A DNA stretch of 64,000 nucleotides from Micrococcales bacterium (GCA_017306245.1 JAFKIY010000002.1:395412-459411), one strand, 5' to 3'; positions 8,853 to 18,175 are shown, counted from the stretch's first letter. Program-made: numbers and translations. The notes: generated by a model from the sequence alone, not told the origin.

Positions 8853-10778
8853 CTACCAGCTGCCGCCTCCGCCGCCACCACCGCCTCCGCCACCTCCGCC
8901 TCCGCCTCCGCCACCCGAGCCTCCGCTCGACGCGGGCGTGGACGAGAACGAGGAGGTGGCCATGCTCGTGAAACTGTTCACCGCTGAGCCGATGGAGGAA
9001 ATGGAGGCCACGGTGCCGGACAAATATCCCGCGTGGAACCCCGCGCTGCCCACATACCAGTCGGGGGCGGGCTGGACTTTGCCTTGGGCCACAAGCTCCG
9101 CGAACACTCTCGACCAGCGCTCCGCCTCACCGAACACCATCGCCCACGGCATGTAGCGGCTGAACACATCCTCGTCCTCGTCGAAGCGGATGCGGTCGGC
9201 TTCCGCCGTGGCGATGTACTCCCTGAAGCCGGCGAGTTGCACGTACTTGGCGTGTCCCAGAGCGCTGCGGCGTGCGGCCTTCGAGGCGCGGCCGAGCGTC
9301 AGGAACGATCCGGCTGCGAGGCCGATAGGGATGAGCGCGAAAGTTCCGCCGAACATGGACGCCAGCACGAACCCGCCGAAGCCGAGAAGCAAACCCCAGG
9401 AAATGAGCGGGTGGGTGGCGTTGATCTTGTCGAGGAAGTAGCCCTGATTCTCGATCCAGGTGTCCAGCGACTTCACGATCGCGCGCATGTCCGAGGCGAA
9501 CTTGTTGGTGAGTGAAGACAGCGTCACGCTCGTGCGGTGGCCGCGGAACAGCTTGCCGAGCAGGAGGGCTTCGTGCGGGAGAAGCTCCGCGGCATCCGGG
9601 CCCCCCGGACGTGAGGCGGCTTTCTTCTGCGCCGCACGCTCCGGGGTCGCGACGAGGTTGTAGTCTTTCGCCTTGCGCCGGTTCCCGCCCTCGATTTCCT
9701 CGATGCGCAAGTGACCGCGCACGGCCAGGTCGATGAGGGTTGCCGTGATGTCGGCGTTCTTGCGTTTCTTCTCCAGGACGGTCCGCGCCGCCCCGACGGG
9801 GAGGCCCTTCGGCGGCTGATACTGCACCACGATCGTTTCGTCGCGGTCGGCGGCACCGATTTCGGCCGTCGCCGGATTATCCGGAATTTCTCCGGGGGTG
9901 ACGCCGACGAACTTGCGGTCGCGCCGCCGCGCCACCACGAGCAGCTGGAACGCGGCAGGAATGCCGAAGAGTAAAGCGAGGCCCGACCCCCAGTTCCACG
10001 GGCTCCAGAACGGGTCCGGTCCGTCATTGGATCCGCTCACGCTCGGCGTGTAGTTGTACGGCAGGCTCGGCTCGATGATGGGCGCTGTCCCGGTGAACGT
10101 GCCGTCCGGCCAGGCGACGACGATCGTCAGCCCCTGGCGGCTGGACAGACGGGTCGACTGAAACTTCGCGGTCGTGCCGCCCGTGCTGGCCAGGGCGCAC
10201 GGGTCTTTCGTCCCGTCGAATCCTGCGAAGCATGCGACAGACTGGGGCGCCGCCGGCCCTGTCACGGTGACGGTCGTGCGATCGATGGCCGGATCCCAGT
10301 AGCTGCCGGTCGCGTTCCAGTAGAACTCGTCGAGGAAGCTCCCATCCGGCTGCTGCGCCCGGTTGAGCGCGCCATCGATGTCGTAACGGATCACGTACGT
10401 CTGTCGTCCGCTCACGTTGGCGTTCTTGTTGCCGATCCTGATTTGCAGGGCGTTGCCGAGCGTCGTCGAGTACAGGGCGCTCGCCTCGGTCGGGCTGGAC
10501 ACGTCGGTGACCGTGTACCGGTACACCCGGTCCTGACCTTCGGTGTCCGTGGCGAAGCGGGACGCGAGATAGCGGTCGATGCCGTGCCGATCCTCCGCGC
10601 CCGCAAAGTCGTAGTCGATGGTTTCGACGACGTGAACGGTTCCGTCGGCGTCGATCGTGTAGTGGATGTCGAAGTTGCGGATGGTTTCCACGCCCGAGCC
10701 GGATCCGCTGGAACACCCGGCGAGGACGAGTGCGGCGACCCCGGCGACGACGGCGATTTTCAGGATCCGTGACAACAT
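8853..10778 (-). CDS. DUF2207 membrane protein with lipoprotein-type signal and poly-glycine tail
   Basis: 641 residues. An N-terminal signal with lipobox (LVLAGC, Cys about 22) leads into an extracellular DUF2207 beta-rich domain (about 40-240), a membrane segment near 265-285, a cytoplasmic region, and a membrane hairpin near 455-495. The C-terminus is a run of about 18 glycines ending in SW, with the Ser-Gly-rich tract typical of DUF2207 proteins. The function of the family is unknown. It is divergent from the two-component operon across a 73-bp gap and converges with the methyltransferase gene. Confidence 0.88.
   Translation of the reverse strand: MLSRILKIAVVAGVAALVLAGCSSGSGSGVETIRNFDIHYTIDADGTVHVVETIDYDFAGAEDRHGIDRYLASRFATDTEGQDRVYRYTVTDVSSPTEASALYSTTLGNALQIRIGNKNANVSGRQTYVIRYDIDGALNRAQQPDGSFLDEFYWNATGSYWDPAIDRTTVTVTGPAAPQSVACFAGFDGTKDPCALASTGGTTAKFQSTRLSSRQGLTIVVAWPDGTFTGTAPIIEPSLPYNYTPSVSGSNDGPDPFWSPWNWGSGLALLFGIPAAFQLLVVARRRDRKFVGVTPGEIPDNPATAEIGAADRDETIVVQYQPPKGLPVGAARTVLEKKRKNADITATLIDLAVRGHLRIEEIEGGNRRKAKDYNLVATPERAAQKKAASRPGGPDAAELLPHEALLLGKLFRGHRTSVTLSSLTNKFASDMRAIVKSLDTWIENQGYFLDKINATHPLISWGLLLGFGGFVLASMFGGTFALIPIGLAAGSFLTLGRASKAARRSALGHAKYVQLAGFREYIATAEADRIRFDEDEDVFSRYMPWAMVFGEAERWSRVFAELVAQGKVQPAPDWYVGSAGFHAGYLSGTVASISSIGSAVNSFTSMATSSFSSTPASSGGSGGGGGGGGGGGGGGGGGGSW
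8862..8925 (-). repeat. GGN trinucleotide tract encoding the poly-glycine tail
   Basis: About twenty consecutive CCN triplets on the plus strand, read as Gly codons by the DUF2207 gene. It is an imperfect simple repeat (CCG, CCT, CCA mixed). Such tracts can change length by slippage in whole triplets without shifting the frame. Confidence 0.8.
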
Positions 10779-10851
10779 GTGCAGACTCTATCGGCTGCGG
10801 CGCGTGCCATGCCATTAAGCTGTTGGTGACTCAGGGAACAGGATCGATACC

Positions 10852-11556
10852 ATGCAACTCACGGCAGAAAACGAATCCTCCGCCGAGGCGACGCATCAGG
10901 GTGTCAGGGTCGGCGTTGTTGACGATCACGAATCGGTGCGGCTGGGACTGAAGGCCGCGTTCATCGATGCCGGTTTCGATTTCGTTCTCGCGGCACCATC
11001 GGTCGGGGAATTCGTGTCCGAACTCAACGGCCGGGAGTGCGACGTCGTCGTTCTGGATCTGTCCCTCGGGGATGGCTCGACGGTCACCGAGAATGTGAAG
11101 TCCATTCAGGCCAGCGGCTGCGCGGTTCTCGTCCACAGCATCGCGGATCGCGTCGCGCTCGTGCGGGAAGCTCTCGCTGCGGGGGCTGCGGGCGTCATCC
11201 CGAAGTCCTCGGCGACGAAGACGGTGTTGTCCGCCGCCGCGACGGTCGCCCGCGGCGAGGTGTTGAACAATCTCGAGTGGGCAACCGCCATCGACGCGGA
11301 CCGCGACTTTTCGAAAGCGCAGCTGGGGCGGCGGGAACGCGAAATCCTGCACCTGTATGCGTCGGGTTTGCCGTTGAAGCTCGCCGCGGAGAAGCTCGGC
11401 ATCGGATACGCGACGGCTCGCGAGTACCTCGATCGGATCCGGTTGAAATACATCGAGGTGGGCAGGCCCGCCCCGACCAAGGTCGATCTCCTGCGTCGGG
11501 CAGTGGAGGACGGAATACTTCCCGGACTCCATCCTGACGGCGGAGATGACGACTAA
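10852..11556 (+). CDS. NarL/LuxR-type response regulator
   Basis: 234 residues. The receiver domain (about 17-135) has the acidic pair DD at 24-25 and phospho-acceptor Asp69 in VVVLDLSLGD. The C-terminal helix-turn-helix (about 160-225) begins LGRREREILHLYASGLPLK. A possible -10 box (TAAGCT) lies at 10816-10821 and GGGAACAGGA precedes the ATG, so this gene has a leader. Its end overlaps the start of the kinase by 11 bases. It should bind DNA when phosphorylated by that kinase; targets are unknown, but the divergent DUF2207 gene is an obvious candidate. Confidence 0.93.
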   Translation: MQLTAENESSAEATHQGVRVGVVDDHESVRLGLKAAFIDAGFDFVLAAPSVGEFVSELNGRECDVVVLDLSLGDGSTVTENVKSIQASGCAVLVHSIADRVALVREALAAGAAGVIPKSSATKTVLSAAATVARGEVLNNLEWATAIDADRDFSKAQLGRREREILHLYASGLPLKLAAEKLGIGYATAREYLDRIRLKYIEVGRPAPTKVDLLRRAVEDGILPGLHPDGGDDD

Positions 11557-12781
11557 CGTCACGACGTCGGTACCGCCGAGTCTTCCGCGGCGGCCGATCA
11601 GTCGTCCGCGGATGGAGGTGGTCGCCTCCCGGTCGGTGGCATTCTTCGGCCTGCTGTTCGGTGCGCAAACTTTCCCGGTGATGCTCGGCCAGGTGACGCA
11701 GCTTCAGCCGGCGTGGTTTTGGGGATACAACATCACGATCCTCGGTGGTCTGCTGCTGAGTGTCATCGCCTCGATTGCGCGGCGCTTCGTGCGACTTGTG
11801 AACATCTGGATCGCCGCCGCCTACCTGGTGGCGATCGCGACCTGGCCGCTGGCCGCTGTCGACCCGTCGGCGGTCGCGAGCGGCCGACCCTGGTTGTGGT
11901 TCCTGTGCACCGTCGCGACCGCGGCGGCGGCCATCGCCTTGTCGACGTGGGCGGCCACGGCCTATCTTGTGCTCGCGCCGTCGATCTACGGGATTGTCCG
12001 GCTCACCCCGTCGGGCGGCGGCGCGCCGTGGGATCTCGCGGCGCTGGATGCCGTCTACGCCATGCTGCTCGGCGGAGCCGTGCTCATGATCATCACTCTT
12101 CTGCGCGGCGCGGCCGCCACCGTCGACGACGCCCAGTCCACCGCGCTCACGCGATATTCCGACGCAGTCCGCCACCATGCCACCGAGGTCGAGCGCGTTC
12201 AGGTGGATTCGATCGTGCACGACAGCGTCCTCACGACGCTGATTTCCGCCGCGCGTGCCTATTCGCCGGAAGCGATGGAGTTGTCGGCGACGATGGCCAG
12301 CAATGCGATTGGGCACCTCAGGGAAGCCGCGGCCGCATCCCCCGACGATGAATCGCTCGTGAGCGTCGATCAGCTGGCCGGGCGAATTGCGGCGGCCGCC
12401 GGAGCGCTCTCCGCCCCGTTCACCATTCGCGTGGTCGATGTGGGCGCCGGAACGGTTGCCGCTCAGGTCGCCGAGGCGCTGTATTCGGCGTCGATTCAGG
12501 CCATGGTCAACAGCCTGCAGCATGGCGGGGGTCCGGACGGGGTGGAGCGCTGGTTGCGCATCACCGGGTCCGGCGCTGAAGGTTTGGAAATCGAGATCGG
12601 CGACGACGGTGCCGGTTTCGATCCGGACGATGTCCCGGCGGAGCGGCTCGGGCTGCGGCTGTCCATCATGGAACGCGTGGCGAATGCGGGGGGCAGGGCG
12701 TTTGTCGTGTCGCGCCCCGGGGAGGGCACCATCGTCACGATCGTGTGGCCCGACCCGGACCTCGAGGAGGATGACTCCTGA
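11546..12781 (+). CDS. Sensor histidine kinase, NarL-system type
   Basis: 411 residues. About six membrane segments (residues 30-190) are followed by a dimerisation helix with VHDSVLTTLISAA, whose His is the likely phospho-acceptor, and a HATPase domain with N-box NSLQHGG and G-box GDDGAGFDPDD, ending in GTIVTIVWP. No extracellular sensor domain is visible, so it probably senses within or at the membrane. It overlaps the regulator gene at its start and the next gene by one base (TGATG), so all three are coupled. Confidence 0.92.
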   Translation: MTTNVTTSVPPSLPRRPISRPRMEVVASRSVAFFGLLFGAQTFPVMLGQVTQLQPAWFWGYNITILGGLLLSVIASIARRFVRLVNIWIAAAYLVAIATWPLAAVDPSAVASGRPWLWFLCTVATAAAAIALSTWAATAYLVLAPSIYGIVRLTPSGGGAPWDLAALDAVYAMLLGGAVLMIITLLRGAAATVDDAQSTALTRYSDAVRHHATEVERVQVDSIVHDSVLTTLISAARAYSPEAMELSATMASNAIGHLREAAAASPDDESLVSVDQLAGRIAAAAGALSAPFTIRVVDVGAGTVAAQVAEALYSASIQAMVNSLQHGGGPDGVERWLRITGSGAEGLEIEIGDDGAGFDPDDVPAERLGLRLSIMERVANAGGRAFVVSRPGEGTIVTIVWPDPDLEEDDS

Positions 12782-13827
12782 TGGTTATCTCGATTCCCCG
12801 CTACATCATCATCACGCTCGCCGCCGTCTTCTCCGCCTACCACCTGCTGCTCGCGACGTATTCCTTCGATGTCCCGCGGGACAAACTTCCCTACCTCGCG
12901 GCCATGATCCTGTACGCCATTGCGACATCGATCAGCCTGTGGCCGTCGAAGAACATCACCATGCCGTGGTGGATGGCCAGTTTCAACGTCGCGGTATGCA
13001 TCGCGCTTCCCCTGCTCGTGACGGCGCAACTCGATGTGCACGGGAGCGTCGGCTCGGACTATTCGACGTGGTACCCCGCCGCGGTCGGGACGCTCATGGT
13101 GATCACGTCCACGCGTCGCCGGCACCTCTTCGCCTGGCTCGGTGTGTCGTTCCTTGCCGTCCAGACTGCCGTGTGGGCCGGTTTCGGCGCCCTTGCGACC
13201 CTAGGCGTTGTGGGGAGCGTCGTCTGGGTTGCCGTGTCGCACGTCCTTTCGGTGTCGCTCGCGCGGATCGCGAAGGATGCCGGCAAGTACGTTGAGGCGG
13301 AGCGGGAGGCCACGGCGTGGCAGGCCGCCCAGGAGGCGCACTTGTTCGAGCGGCAGTTCCGGCTGCGCCAAACGAACCGGATGGCGTTGCCGATGCTGCG
13401 TCAGATTGTTTCGTCCAAGGGGGACCTGACGGATGCGCAGCGCCGCGAGTGCGTGTACCTCGAGGCGGCGATCCGCGATGAGATCCGCGGCCGCAAACTT
13501 CTCAACAGCCGCGTGCGGGATCAGGTGATGCGCGCGCGCCGCCGTGGCGCGATCGTGACGCTGCTCGACGAGGGCGGTCTCGACGACTTGTCCGATGCCG
13601 ATCTCGACCGCGTGCTGGGGAGCCTCGCGGATGCTCTGAAGAGTTCGAAGTCGGATCGTCTGATCGCGCGCACGGTTCCGGAGGGTTCGGATGTCGCGGT
13701 GACAGTCGTGGGGCTTTCGTCGTCGGATGGCGGCAGCGCCAGCGCACTCGGCCACGAAGGCGATGACGATGACGACGAAGTCGAGTTGTGGCTGGAGATC
13801 CCGCGCGCTCGCGCGCTGGAGCTTTAA
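12781..13827 (+). CDS. Membrane protein of the two-component operon; possible degenerate kinase
   Basis: 348 residues with no family I can name. The first 170 residues hold about five or six membrane segments. They are followed by a charged helical region (EAEREATAWQAAQEAHLFE) and LRQIVSSKGDLTDAQRREC, which has the shape of a kinase linker and dimerisation helix without a phospho-acceptor HD. The end has beta strands and an acidic stretch (GDDDDDEVELWLEI). The layout (membrane part, helical part, small C-terminal fold) matches a histidine kinase that has lost His, N-box and G-box. A role as accessory sensor for the preceding kinase is inference. Its 3' end is tandemly duplicated. Confidence 0.8.
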   Translation: MVISIPRYIIITLAAVFSAYHLLLATYSFDVPRDKLPYLAAMILYAIATSISLWPSKNITMPWWMASFNVAVCIALPLLVTAQLDVHGSVGSDYSTWYPAAVGTLMVITSTRRRHLFAWLGVSFLAVQTAVWAGFGALATLGVVGSVVWVAVSHVLSVSLARIAKDAGKYVEAEREATAWQAAQEAHLFERQFRLRQTNRMALPMLRQIVSSKGDLTDAQRRECVYLEAAIRDEIRGRKLLNSRVRDQVMRARRRGAIVTLLDEGGLDDLSDADLDRVLGSLADALKSSKSDRLIARTVPEGSDVAVTVVGLSSSDGGSASALGHEGDDDDDEVELWLEIPRARALEL

Positions 13828-13874
13828 GCGACGGTCATTTCTGCGCGCTGGAGCTATGAGCGACGGTCATTTCT
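13811..13874 (+). repeat. Tandem duplication of a gene 3' end
   Basis: Two adjacent 32-bp copies (13811-13842 and 13843-13874) differ at two bases. The first contains the final codons and TAA stop of the membrane-protein gene; in the second the stop is changed to ATGAG. The second copy also supplies the left arm of the hairpin that follows, and the first copy carries the same arm sequence, so either can pair with the right arm. Confidence 0.8.
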
Positions 13875-13883
13875 GACCGTCGC
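13860..13883. terminator. Perfect hairpin 1 after the two-component operon
   Basis: GCGACGGTCA - TTTC - TGACCGTCGC: a 10-bp perfect stem with a four-base loop, 33 bp past the stop of the membrane-protein gene. There is no T-run, as is common for actinobacterial terminators. Confidence 0.65.
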
Positions 13884-13896
13884 CGCGACGCCAGCG

Positions 13897-13919
13897 CCGA
13901 GCGCCGTCCCGGCGCTCGG
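13897..13919. terminator. Perfect hairpin 2
   Basis: CCGAGCGCCG - TCC - CGGCGCTCGG: a 10-bp perfect stem with a three-base loop, 13 bp after hairpin 1. Very GC-rich, with no T-run. Confidence 0.6.
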
Positions 13920-13963
13920 ACTACTCATGGAGAAAATTGGGTAGCACTCGGGTGACAAAAAAG

Positions 13964-13995
13964 GGAAGGGCCGGAGAGTGTTCTCCGGCCCTTCC
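13964..13995. terminator. Perfect hairpin 3, bidirectional terminator type
   Basis: GGAAGGGCCGGAGA - GTGT - TCTCCGGCCCTTCC: a 14-bp perfect stem with a four-base loop. A-rich bases precede it and TTC follows, so it reads as an intrinsic terminator best from the minus strand (T-run after the stem) and acceptably from the plus strand. Confidence 0.75.
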
Positions 13996-14005
13996 TTCAA
14001 GATTC

Positions 14006-14040
14006 GAGTCAGGGCGATAACCCGAATATCGCCCTGACTC
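14006..14040. terminator. Perfect hairpin 4
   Basis: GAGTCAGGGCGAT - nine-base loop - ATCGCCCTGACTC: a 13-bp perfect stem only 10 bp after hairpin 3. Terminator or structured RNA; no T-run. Confidence 0.55.
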
Positions 14041-14370
14041 GCCCCCAAGTCATTAGCCCGCTTACCCTAGTCGGCCAATGATTGGTGTGTTGCTCTGAAA
14101 GAGGAACACCTAGCACTATCAATTGTGCGGGGCGTTTCCCCCAGGGCATAGTCGTCATTTTGGGGGACAGGTGGGGGACAATCTTGCGAAAGCATCCCCC
14201 TTTTCGCCCAGTATACCGAGTCGGACACTATCAAAAACCTCCATGTTCGGGGTACAGGCTGCGGTTTTCGTGTGTCCACGGGCGTCTCGCCTGCGATTCC
14301 GTGCGAAATCCGGGAAAAACGGCATGACGCCGTTCTGGATCGCCGGTGACGGTGCGGTTCGGCGAACGGT
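14041..14370. other. 330-bp stretch with no recognised gene
   Basis: Lower GC than its surroundings. It contains a repeated GGGGGACA (around 14163-14180) and a minus-strand open frame of 70 codons (14067-14279) that resembles nothing I know and has no convincing ribosome site. No tRNA-like fold or integrase remnant was found. It separates the two-component operon with its hairpins from the end of the accD-accE operon. Confidence 0.5.
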
Positions 14371-14389
14371 CGCCCCCAAAACGGGGGCG
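14371..14389 (-). terminator. Hairpin at the end of the acyl-CoA carboxylase operon
   Basis: CGCCCCC - AAAAC - GGGGGCG, a 7-bp stem directly past the accE stop on the minus strand. Without a T-run, but the position fits termination of the whole minus-strand operon that begins at 20.2 kb. Confidence 0.5.
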
Positions 14390-14391
14390 CT

Positions 14392-14604
14392 TCAGGAGAA
14401 ACCGCGCCAGCGGGTCATTCCTCGGATGATCGGGGTACGGATCGGCCGCTGGCTGAGCCGCCAGGCGCTGGCCGCGCGGGCCTGCGCTCTGGCCTTCGTG
14501 CCCTCGATTTCGGCGGTCATCGCCTCGATGACGGACACGATCGCGGCGAGCTCGTCGGGGGTAGGGTTCCCCCTGACCACCCTGATCTCTTCGGAGTCGG
14601 TCAC
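14392..14604 (-). CDS. accE: Acyl-CoA carboxylase epsilon subunit
   Basis: 70 residues. The short actinobacterial epsilon subunit (AccE/PccE) stabilises or activates the alpha-beta carboxylase complex. The N-terminus [19 protein letters not shown] is the family signature; the C-terminus is basic. The GTG start overlaps the accD stop (GTGA), giving translational coupling with the beta subunit, which is the usual arrangement. Confidence 0.88.
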   Translation of the reverse strand: MTDSEEIRVVRGNPTPDELAAIVSVIEAMTAEIEGTKARAQARAASAWRLSQRPIRTPIIRGMTRWRGFS

Positions 14605-16211
14605 AGCGGGATGTTCCCGTGCTTCTTGGGTGGAAGGGACGCCCGCTTCGTGGCTAGCGCCCTGAGCGCTTTGATGACGGCGACGCGCGTCGCGGCCGGC
14701 TCGATCACACCATCGAGTTCGCCGCGCTCTGCGGCCAGGAACGGGCTCGCGACGTTGTAGGTGTATTCGTTCGCGAGGCGCGTGCGCACGGCTGCGACAT
14801 CCTCGCCGTTCTCTTCCGCTGCCTTGATTTCGCCGCGGAACAGGATGTTCACGGCGCCCTGGCCGCCCATGACTGCGATTTCCGCCGTGGGCCAGGCGTA
14901 GTTGAGGTCGGCCCCGAGCTGCTTCGAGCCCATGACGATGTAGGCGCCGCCGTACGCTTTGCGCGTGATGACCGTCACGAGCGGCACGGTGGCTTCCGCG
15001 TACGCGTACAGGAGTTTGGCCCCGCGGCGGATCACTCCGGTCCACTCCTGGTCGGTGCCCGGCAGATAGCCCGGTACGTCCACGAGCGTGAGGATCGGGA
15101 TGGAGAACGCGTCGCAGAAGCGCACGAACCGGCTCGCCTTCTCGCCCGCCTCGATGTTGAGCGTCCCGGCCATCGCGTTCGGCTGGTTCGCGATGACGCC
15201 GACGGAGCGGCCTTCGACCCGGCCGAATCCGACCACGATGTTGGGGGCGAACAGCGGCTGGGTTTCCAGGAACTCGCTGTTGTCGACGACGTGCTCGATC
15301 ACGGTTTTCACGTCGTACGGCTGGTTCGGCGAATCGGGGATGAGCGTGTTGAGCTTGCGGTCCTCGTCGGTGATCTCGAGTTCGACCTCGCTCTCGTACA
15401 CGGGAAGGTCGGCGAGGTTGTTGTCGGGCAGGTAGGACAGGAGCGTGCGCGCGTAGTCGAGCGCGTCATCCTCGTCGGCGGCGAGGTAGTGCGCGACGCC
15501 GGATTTCTGGTTATGGGTGAGGGCGCCGCCGAGTTCTTCCATGCCGACGTCTTCGCCGGTGACTGTTTTGATCACGTCGGGGCCGGTGACGAACATCTGG
15601 CTCGTCTTGTCGACCATGATGACGAAGTCGGTGAGGGCGGGGGAGTACACGGCGCCGCCCGCTGCCGGACCCATGATGATCGAAATCTGCGGGATAACGC
15701 CGGAAGCCTGGGTGTTGAGGCGGAAGATCTCGCCGTACTTGCCGAGGGCGACGACACCTTCCTGGATGCGGGCCCCGCCGGAGTCCAGCATCCCGATGAT
15801 CGGAACGCCCGTCTTCATGGCGAGTTCCATGACCTTGATGATCTTCTCGCCTGCGACCTCGCCGAGGCTTCCGCCGAAGATTGTGAAGTCCTGGGCGTAG
15901 ACGGCGACCTGGCGGCCGTGGATCGTGCCGGTGCCGGTGACGACGGAGTCGCCGTACGGCCGTGACTTGTCCATGCCGAACGCGTGGGTGCGGTGGCGCA
16001 CGAATTCGTCGAGCTCCACGAAGGAGCCGTGGTCGAGAAGCTGCTCGATGCGCTCGCGGGCGGTCTTTTTGCCGCGTTTGTGTTGTTTCTCTATCGCCGC
16101 CTCGCCGCTGGCCGTCACGGCTTCGTGATAGCGGTGCTTGAGATCAGCGAGCTTGCCCGCTGTCGTATAGATGTCTGGCTCTGTCGTGTCGTCGGCGGTC
16201 ACGCCTGTCAC
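14601..16211 (-). CDS. accD: Acyl-CoA carboxylase beta subunit (carboxyltransferase)
   Basis: 536 residues, full length for AccD5/PccB proteins. It transfers CO2 from carboxybiotin to acetyl-CoA or propionyl-CoA. Visible are [13 protein letters not shown] near the N-terminus, [11 protein letters not shown] and [13 protein letters not shown] of the first crotonase fold, and [11 protein letters not shown] and [11 protein letters not shown] of the second. The start overlaps the stop of the PfkB gene by four bases, which joins this housekeeping gene to the accessory cassette upstream. It works with the alpha chain at 5.1-6.8 kb and the epsilon chain just downstream. Confidence 0.95.
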   Translation of the reverse strand: MTGVTADDTTEPDIYTTAGKLADLKHRYHEAVTASGEAAIEKQHKRGKKTARERIEQLLDHGSFVELDEFVRHRTHAFGMDKSRPYGDSVVTGTGTIHGRQVAVYAQDFTIFGGSLGEVAGEKIIKVMELAMKTGVPIIGMLDSGGARIQEGVVALGKYGEIFRLNTQASGVIPQISIIMGPAAGGAVYSPALTDFVIMVDKTSQMFVTGPDVIKTVTGEDVGMEELGGALTHNQKSGVAHYLAADEDDALDYARTLLSYLPDNNLADLPVYESEVELEITDEDRKLNTLIPDSPNQPYDVKTVIEHVVDNSEFLETQPLFAPNIVVGFGRVEGRSVGVIANQPNAMAGTLNIEAGEKASRFVRFCDAFSIPILTLVDVPGYLPGTDQEWTGVIRRGAKLLYAYAEATVPLVTVITRKAYGGAYIVMGSKQLGADLNYAWPTAEIAVMGGQGAVNILFRGEIKAAEENGEDVAAVRTRLANEYTYNVASPFLAAERGELDGVIEPAATRVAVIKALRALATKRASLPPKKHGNIPL

Positions 16212-17137
16212 TTTACCGTTGGTCGTCCGAGGAAGTGGTCAAGTTCGTCAGTGCGGGGCGCCGTAGCCGGGCCGAATCGAGTGATGGCGATGGCTGCTGC
16301 AGCGTTCGCGCGGCGTGCAGCCTCGGTTGGCGCGAACCCGCCCAGTAGGTGAGCGATGTAGGCGCCGACATGCGCGTCGCCAGCTCCGTTCGTGTCCACA
16401 GCGTCCATGGCGAATCCGGGAAGTGCCACCGGATCGTTGCCTGGCGCTGTGAGCAGGCATCCTTCTGCACCGAGTCGGACGACGACCCCCATGCCGGATG
16501 AAGCAAGAACTTTGGCGGCGTCTCTCGGATGGGCGATGCCGGTGAGTGCTGTCGCTTCGCGGTCGTTGCAACTCCACCACGTCGTGGCTTGGCGCACCGC
16601 AGACATGCTCTGCGGATCGATGGTGCCCACGAGCGGACCTGGGTCGGTCACGACCGTGACCTGGGCGGGGAGCGCGGCGAGCCAGTCGATGATGGCACCG
16701 CGGTTCGGTTCCGCGAGCAGCCCGTACCCGGAAACGTAGACGGTGTCACCCGGTGCCGCGCTAACTGTGCTGAGGTGCCGTGACGTCAGGTGACCTTCCG
16801 CGCCGACGACTGTGACGAAAGTGCGTTCCGCCCCCGCATCCGTGAGCGCGATGTCCCACCCCGTGTCGATGTCGGGCTCAGGTTCGTGGGCAATCGCAAT
16901 CCCTTCGTCGTGAAGCGCCTTCCGCGCCAGCTCGCCTGCCGGGCCGGTCCCGTGGGTTCCCGCATAGAGCGTGTGTGTGCCGAGCCTGGCGGCCGCTGTC
17001 ATGACGTTGAAGCCCGAGCCGCCTGCCAGCATCGCCCCCGACTCCGCAATGATGTCGTCACCGCGCCGGGGGAGTGCGGCGACGCGCGCGGTGATGTCGA
17101 TGACGACGTTCCCGAGGCAGATCAGCCGAGTCGGCAC
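16208..17137 (-). CDS. PfkB family carbohydrate/nucleoside kinase
   Basis: 309-residue ribokinase-like kinase. It begins with [10 protein letters not shown], carries [15 protein letters not shown] for substrate binding, and near the C-terminus [13 protein letters not shown], where the second Asp is the catalytic base. Family members phosphorylate ribose, other sugars or nucleosides with ATP. GTG 17137 was chosen; earlier in-frame starts would overlap the preceding gene. It follows the ADP-ribosylglycohydrolase-fold gene by 16 bp and overlaps accD by 4 bp. A role in phosphorylating ribose or a nucleoside released by the neighbouring enzyme is inference. Confidence 0.87.
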   Translation of the reverse strand: MPTRLICLGNVVIDITARVAALPRRGDDIIAESGAMLAGGSGFNVMTAAARLGTHTLYAGTHGTGPAGELARKALHDEGIAIAHEPEPDIDTGWDIALTDAGAERTFVTVVGAEGHLTSRHLSTVSAAPGDTVYVSGYGLLAEPNRGAIIDWLAALPAQVTVVTDPGPLVGTIDPQSMSAVRQATTWWSCNDREATALTGIAHPRDAAKVLASSGMGVVVRLGAEGCLLTAPGNDPVALPGFAMDAVDTNGAGDAHVGAYIAHLLGGFAPTEAARRANAAAAIAITRFGPATAPRTDELDHFLGRPTVK

Positions 17138-17153
17138 GGTGGTGCACCCATGT

Positions 17154-18161
17154 CTACGTTTCTCCCCGGAGCGTGAGCAGTGCATCGGCGATCTCGTCAA
17201 GGTCGAGGTCTCGGTTCACGGTTCGGACCGTCCTCACCGCTTCCGTCGGGAACCCGTGAATGCCGTGGCACGCACCAGAGATGGCTCCGGCGATCGCGGC
17301 AATCGTGTCGCTGTCTCCTCCCTGGCGCGCCGCAGCGAGGCACGTCGACCACGGGTCGTCGGGGAACACCGCTAGGATTCCCAGAGCCGCGGGAACGGAC
17401 TCCTGCGTGGCGAGGCTGGTTCCGACCAATTCGCGGATGCGCTGCACGGAACCGTCCGGATCGTCCGGATCCGCCAGGCTCACCGCCCATTCAATTCGGC
17501 GAGGGACGCTCGCGGCCGCGACCCAGTAGCCGCGGGCTTCGCCGAGTGTGGCCGCGGCTACCCCGATGTCCGTCGCCTCGCGCACGCTCGCGCCGTCGAT
17601 CCCCGCGCTGATCGCGGCGGCAACAGCGCTCGCTCCTGCGATGGCGACCCCCGTGTTGTGTGTGACGAAGCTTGCCTCGACAACGCGATCCACGAGCGCG
17701 GCGAGATTCGTCGCGCCGATGCTGATTCCTACTGGTGCGATCCGCATTGCGGCCCCGTTGGTCGCGCCGTATCGGCCAGCGGTCTCAAGGGATTCGCCGC
17801 GGATCACGGCATCCAGAGCTGCTTTAGTCGACGGCCCGAGCAGGTCGAGCGAACCTCGCTCGCGCATGTCGTCCTCCCAGGCGACGAGGGCCTTCGCGAG
17901 CCTCCTCGGGTTCACGTGCCCCGCCCCGGTGATGAGCTCACGGGCGAGGACGATGGCCTGCTCGGTGTCATCGGTCACGGATCCTGCCGCCATGTTCGCC
18001 GCGATCGGATGCTCGGGCCCGGCAGGCCGGAACCCGTCGAAGTCGCCGAACGTGGCCGAGACCTCGCCGTGTGACATCATCTGCGTCGGCATTCCGAGGG
18101 CGTCGCCGATGGCCAGGCCCCACAGCGCGGCACGTGCTCTCTCGATCCGTGTGTCAGTCAC
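17154..18161 (-). CDS. ADP-ribosylglycohydrolase-fold enzyme (DraG family)
   Basis: 335 residues. The family cleaves N- or O-glycosidic bonds to ADP-ribose using two Mg2+ ions. The metal ligands are visible in SVTDDTEQA (TDDT) and GGDSDTIAA near the C-terminus, and the N-terminus has the typical WGLAIGDALG. GTG 18161 follows a GGGGGTGG ribosome site; GTG 18179, which overlaps the preceding TGA, is a credible alternative adding six residues. In this cassette it may act on a free N-riboside rather than on protein ADP-ribose (inference). Confidence 0.85.
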   Translation of the reverse strand: MTDTRIERARAALWGLAIGDALGMPTQMMSHGEVSATFGDFDGFRPAGPEHPIAANMAAGSVTDDTEQAIVLARELITGAGHVNPRRLAKALVAWEDDMRERGSLDLLGPSTKAALDAVIRGESLETAGRYGATNGAAMRIAPVGISIGATNLAALVDRVVEASFVTHNTGVAIAGASAVAAAISAGIDGASVREATDIGVAAATLGEARGYWVAAASVPRRIEWAVSLADPDDPDGSVQRIRELVGTSLATQESVPAALGILAVFPDDPWSTCLAAARQGGDSDTIAAIAGAISGACHGIHGFPTEAVRTVRTVNRDLDLDEIADALLTLRGET

Positions 18162-18175
18162 GCGCCACCCCCGAG

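Noticed and set aside
8862..8925. CCN repeats as a possible CRISPR or minisatellite
   Set aside because: There are no spacers; the repeats are Gly codons of the DUF2207 tail.
14160..14185. Repeated GGGGGACA as a possible integration scar or att site
   Set aside because: No tRNA, integrase or matching second copy was found, so an attachment site cannot be supported.
14067..14279. Minus-strand frame of 70 codons in the gene-poor spacer
   Set aside because: No ribosome site, no family resemblance, odd composition; left as undetermined spacer.
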